From Micavibrio sp. (GTDB taxonomy: Bacteria > Pseudomonadota > Alphaproteobacteria > Micavibrionales > Micavibrionaceae): a DNA stretch of 64,000 bases. Shown here piece by piece: positions 60,618 to 64,000 of this stretch. The stretch spans positions 124,001 through 188,000 of the forward strand of contig JAPJQV010000001.1 of NCBI GenBank assembly GCA_030824965.1, written 5' to 3'. Every line of letters starts with the position of its first letter. Within the stretch, counting starts at the first letter, position 1. The translations under genes and the position numbers were made by a program. A model generated the notes under the pieces. That model was not told the origin of the DNA, did not search any database, and worked only from the letters and a program-made list of their open reading frames with translations.

Positions 60618-63173
60618 TTAAGCCTTTTTCTTGATAGGCGCTTTTTTTGTCGAAGTTTTTTTCTTCACGGCAGGCTTCTTTTTGGCCGCGGCTTTTTTGA
60701 CGGCTTTCTTTTCCGGGACTTCCTTGCCCTCAGCCTTGGCTTTTTCTGCTTCTTCCTTGCGGCGGGTACGCCAGTTGCCTTTGGATTCTTGTGCCAGCAG
60801 ATCAACCGCCCGGTTGATGCCGATAGTCAGAACATCATCGTCTTTCGGAATCGATTTGAATTTGTTCTGGTGTTTCAGGAAGGGGCCAAAGCGGCCAATG
60901 CCAGCTTCGATCTTCTCTCCTGTCTCCGGATGGTTGCCTACAAAGCGAGGCAGGGCCAAAAGTTTAAGAGCGGATTCAAGCGTAACCTGATCGATCGGCA
61001 CGCCGCGCGGTACGCCCTGACGTTTCGGCTTTTCGCCCTCGGCTTTTTTCTTCTTTTTCGGCTTGCCGTTCTTGCCAAGTTCGACGGGTTCTTCGACGGC
61101 AGGCGCAGCTTGCGGCGGCACGTCGATCTGGACATACCAGCCGTAAGGGCCTTTGCGCAAAGACACCGTGCGGCCCGTACCGGGATCGATACCCAGTTCT
61201 TTCGGTTCGGCGGAACCCTGATTTATATTGTCATCGCTATCGTCGCCAGCAACGACTAAAGGACGCGTATATTTACATTCAGGATAATTCGAGCAACCGA
61301 TAAATGCGCCGAATTTTCCGAGTTTGAGATTCAAACGACCCGTATCGCAAGTCGGGCATTTGCGGGGATCGGGATTTTCTTTTGTCACGACAAAGAAGTG
61401 TGGTCCCAATTCTTCATCGAGCGCATCCAGAACATCCGAGATTTTGAGATCTTTCGTATCGTCAACAGCTGCTTTGAAATTCTTCCAGAATTGCTTGAGC
61501 GCGTCTTTCCAATAGACGCTGCCGTTGGAGATCGCATCCAGTTCGTCTTCCAGATTGGCCGTGAAATCATAATCGACATATTTGGTGAAGTATTTCACAA
61601 GGAACGTCGTAACCAGACGTCCACGGTCTTCCGGCATAAAGCGGCGGTTATTTAGCGTTACATATTTGCGGTCCTGTAAAACCTGCATAATCGATGCGTA
61701 GGTCGACGGACGGCCAATGCCTTTTTCTTCCAGCGATTTAACCAGCGAGGCTTCGGAGTAGCGTGGCGGCGGCTGGGTGAAATGCTGCTCCGGGTTGATA
61801 TCCATCGTCCGCAAATCCATGCCTTCGGAAAGGGGCGGCAGGCGGCGATTTTCTTCATCATCATCTTCCGTCGGATCGTCTTTATCTTCGCGGTAGAGCG
61901 TCAGGAAACCGTCAAAGGCAATTGTCGATCCTGTAGCGCGTAAAATAACATCGTCGGTGCCATCGGAAATATCGGCGGCGACCTGATCGAGAACCGCGTT
62001 CTCCATTTGGGACGCCATAGTGCGTTTCCAGATCAGATCATAAAGCGCAGCCTGTTTTTCATCGAGATAACGCGCCACGTCTTTCGGGGTGCGTGATAAA
62101 TCGGTCGGGCGGATCGCTTCATGTGCTTCCTGAGCGTTTTTGGCCTTACTCTTATATATACGCGGCGCGTCGGGCAGATATTTGTCACCGTAATCTTTTT
62201 TGATGAGATCGCGTGCTTGCTCAATCGCGTCATTGGACAGCGTCGTGCCGTCCGTTCTCATATAGGTAATGAGACCGACGGTTTCGCCGCCCATATCAAC
62301 GCCTTCATAAAGTTGTTGAGCAAGCCGCATAATTTGAGAAGCGGAGAAACGCAGTTTGCGTGAAGCTTCCTGTTGCAATGTCGATGTAATAAACGGCGCG
62401 TAAGGGTTTCGGCGCGTTTGTTTCTTTTCGACTTTCTGGATGACGAGTTTTTTATTCTGAATGCGTTTGACCGCACCCATTGCCAGCTCTTCGGAATTGA
62501 TATCCAGCTTATCAAGTTTATTTCCAGCCAGATGCGTCAGTCGGGCAAGAAATGTTGCACCATCAGGAGTTTGCAGTTTTGTCTGTATCGACCAGTATTC
62601 CTGAGCGCGGAAAGCTTCGATCTCGGCTTCTCGTTCGCATATAATTCGTAATGCAACCGATTGCACGCGGCCTGCGGATTTCGAGCCAGGAAGCTTACGC
62701 CATAAAACGGGCGAGAGATTAAAGCCGACGAGAAAATCCAGCGCACGGCGGGCGAGATAAGCTTCGATTAAAGGCATATCCAGATCGCGCGGTTTATCAA
62801 ACGCCGCCTGAATGGCTTTCTTCGTAATCTCGTTAAAGGTGACGCGATTGACCTCTTTGCCTTTAAGAAGTTTCTTTTCTTCCAATAGCTGTTTCAAATG
62901 CCATGAAATGGCTTCACCTTCCCTGTCCGGGTCAGTGCAGAGATAGACATTATCGGCGGCTTTCACGGCGGCGGAAATATCACGAACGGTTTTATCGGAA
63001 CGGTCGCCTAGCTCCCATCTCATATCGAAAGTCTCGGTATCGACGGCGCCATCTTTAGCGACTAGGTCACGCACATGCCCGAAAGAAGCGAGCACATGAT
63101 AAGAACTGCCAAGATACTTATTAATGGTCTTGGCCTTGGCGGGCGATTCAACAATGACGACGCTTTTGCTCAT
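60618..63173 (-). CDS. topA: DNA topoisomerase I
   Basis: Relaxes negative supercoils. 851 residues. TOPRIM at the N-terminus: VVIVESPAKAKTINKYLG with LCTDPDREGEAISWHL. The active-site tyrosine is in GLITYMRTDGTTLSNDA. One zinc ribbon is clear (KCPTCDTGRLNLKLGKFG then GCSNYPECKYTR), followed by repeated FVGNHPETGEKIEAGIGRFG-type domains and a lysine/alanine-rich tail. AGGA precedes the ATG. It follows dprA by 12 bases, the usual order dprA-topA. Confidence 0.97.
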   Translation of the reverse strand: MSKSVVIVESPAKAKTINKYLGSSYHVLASFGHVRDLVAKDGAVDTETFDMRWELGDRSDKTVRDISAAVKAADNVYLCTDPDREGEAISWHLKQLLEEKKLLKGKEVNRVTFNEITKKAIQAAFDKPRDLDMPLIEAYLARRALDFLVGFNLSPVLWRKLPGSKSAGRVQSVALRIICEREAEIEAFRAQEYWSIQTKLQTPDGATFLARLTHLAGNKLDKLDINSEELAMGAVKRIQNKKLVIQKVEKKQTRRNPYAPFITSTLQQEASRKLRFSASQIMRLAQQLYEGVDMGGETVGLITYMRTDGTTLSNDAIEQARDLIKKDYGDKYLPDAPRIYKSKAKNAQEAHEAIRPTDLSRTPKDVARYLDEKQAALYDLIWKRTMASQMENAVLDQVAADISDGTDDVILRATGSTIAFDGFLTLYREDKDDPTEDDDEENRRLPPLSEGMDLRTMDINPEQHFTQPPPRYSEASLVKSLEEKGIGRPSTYASIMQVLQDRKYVTLNNRRFMPEDRGRLVTTFLVKYFTKYVDYDFTANLEDELDAISNGSVYWKDALKQFWKNFKAAVDDTKDLKISDVLDALDEELGPHFFVVTKENPDPRKCPTCDTGRLNLKLGKFGAFIGCSNYPECKYTRPLVVAGDDSDDNINQGSAEPKELGIDPGTGRTVSLRKGPYGWYVQIDVPPQAAPAVEEPVELGKNGKPKKKKKAEGEKPKRQGVPRGVPIDQVTLESALKLLALPRFVGNHPETGEKIEAGIGRFGPFLKHQNKFKSIPKDDDVLTIGINRAVDLLAQESKGNWRTRRKEEAEKAKAEGKEVPEKKAVKKAAAKKKPAVKKKTSTKKAPIKKKA

Positions 63174-63185
63174 TAAAATCCTAAA

Positions 63186-64000
63186 TTATGCAGCTTTTAT
63201 CAGGCTGACACGGTTTCCGGGAAGCCGTTGGACTTCGCCCGATAACTCCATCTCAAGGAGGCATCCCTGGACAAGAGAGCTCCTCAATTGGCATGCCCGG
63301 ATGATTTCGTCAACTGCCGTAGGAGATGTGGTCAAGAGCGACAGTATTTCATCTTTGGCATTTTTGTATTCAAAATCAAATACTTCTCCGTCTTCTTCCA
63401 TGCCTAAAAACTGTTGTTTCTGGTTACTGATCCGGCTGGCGGCGAAAGAATTCAGATGTTCGAGGACATCTTCGATGCCGCGGACGAGTATAGCGCCGTC
63501 CCTGATTAAAGCGTTGGTGCCGCTCGATCTTGGGTCCATCGGAAAACCCGGCACGGCAAAGACATCGCGGCCCTGTTCTGCGGCGGTGCGGGCAGAAATT
63601 AAAGACCCGGATTTAGGATTGGCTTCGACGATGACAGTGCCGAGCGATAATCCGGTAATAATCCGGTTTCGCTTAGGGAAATGCTGGGCAATCGGCTGGG
63701 TGCCGAGAGCGCATTCAGAGATAACAATCCCGAGATCGCAAATCTCGTCGTAAATTTTCTGGTTTTCTTTTGGATAGACGACATCCGCGCCGCCAGCCAG
63801 AACGGCGATGGTGCCGGATTGGAGTGAGCCTTCATGGGCGGCTGTGTCTATACCACGTGCAAGTCCGGACACGACTACATAGTTTTCAAGGCCTAAATCC
63901 TGCGCCAATTTAAAAGCGAATTTACGGCCATTTAACGAGGCGTTGCGCGAGCCGACAATCCCGACGGAAGGCTTGTTTAAAAGTTCAGTATTCCCGAAAG
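63186..64000 (-). CDS. dprA: DNA processing protein DprA, partial (5' end outside window)
   Basis: Loads RecA on incoming single-stranded DNA during transformation. 271 codons are in the window, read from the right edge (FGNTELLNKPSVGIVGSRNA). The Rossmann-like core has VVSGLARGIDTAAHEG, VLAGGADVVYPKENQ, and FPKRNRIITGLS; a C-terminal winged helix (KDEILSLLTTSPTAVDEIIR) follows. The frame is open to the edge, so no start is claimed. dprA is also common in bacteria not known to be competent. Confidence 0.95.
   Translation of the reverse strand, partial: FGNTELLNKPSVGIVGSRNASLNGRKFAFKLAQDLGLENYVVVSGLARGIDTAAHEGSLQSGTIAVLAGGADVVYPKENQKIYDEICDLGIVISECALGTQPIAQHFPKRNRIITGLSLGTVIVEANPKSGSLISARTAAEQGRDVFAVPGFPMDPRSSGTNALIRDGAILVRGIEDVLEHLNSFAASRISNQKQQFLGMEEDGEVFDFEYKNAKDEILSLLTTSPTAVDEIIRACQLRSSLVQGCLLEMELSGEVQRLPGNRVSLIKAA

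Noticed and set aside
1..64000. CRISPR arrays, prophage, insertion sequences, rRNA
   Set aside because: No regularly spaced repeats, transposase, integrase or phage structural genes were seen, and no rRNA sequence.

Overview
The window reads as a gene-dense, chromosomal stretch of a free-living alphaproteobacterium with moderate GC (mid-40s to about 50 % by eye, not computed). The lineage markers are a Shemin-type 5-aminolevulinate synthase, the divK-pleD cell-cycle pair next to rpmG, rnr, topA and dprA, the purMN / DUF2066 / perM / hdaA block, an EipB (DUF1849) protein, a PodJ-like polar protein, and a tiny aa3-type cytochrome oxidase subunit IV. I cannot place it below class level from the sequence. 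No phage, insertion sequence, CRISPR array or rRNA was seen. One tRNA (Gln, TTG) is present.

Layout. 1-5.3 kb: a five-gene heme operon on the minus strand (hemA, fused hemC-hemD, hemB, hemE, hemN; hemN runs off the left edge). 5.4-9.6 kb: two ABC-F ATPases (Uup and YheS types) flanking a small membrane protein and a GIY-YIG protein. 9.7-14.9 kb: DUF983 protein, luciferase-like oxidoreductase and TesA, divergent from a YbbA/YbbP lipid-type ABC exporter. 14.9-21.4 kb: a TetR repressor with a clear operator and the tripartite RND pump it should control. 21.4-26.2 kb: ung, head-to-head gshB/gshA, a DJ-1/PfpI protein and an orphan rfbB. 26.3-29.5 kb: a lysine-rich H1-like protein, tRNA-Gln with terminator, the PodJ-like protein and a repeat-rich gap. 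29.5-37.3 kb: ispE, a TPR lipoprotein, ETF-quinone oxidoreductase, a cysteine-free type-4 uracil-DNA glycosylase, a lytic transglycosylase and a HisN-type phosphatase. 37.4-44.9 kb: alaS, a RelA/SpoT-like protein, ndk, a large hybrid histidine kinase and the small ctaH-like gene. 44.9-52.7 kb: purine genes, the hdaA operon, rnd and aspS. 52.7-64 kb: a GGDEF cyclase, a candidate small RNA, eipB-divK-pleD, rpmG, a lone oxygenase-like gene, rnr, queH, topA and the 3' part of dprA.

How it fits together. Most of the content is housekeeping: heme, glutathione, purine, isoprenoid, translation, RNA decay and DNA repair. A second theme is envelope and polarity control: PodJ-like, DivK, PleD, EipB, lytic transglycosylase, c-di-GMP synthesis and a 7TM-DISM hybrid kinase. 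Convergent neighbours very often abut or overlap by a few bases without a terminator between them.

I did not find a convincing new multi-gene system. The observations most worth following are single-locus: a small RNA candidate with an anti-Shine-Dalgarno loop at about 53.4-53.5 kb, a RelA/SpoT-like protein beside alaS, a type-4 uracil-DNA glycosylase with no cysteine, the mosaic heme operon, and a lone HxD...H...R protein that appears to be translated from a leaderless mRNA.
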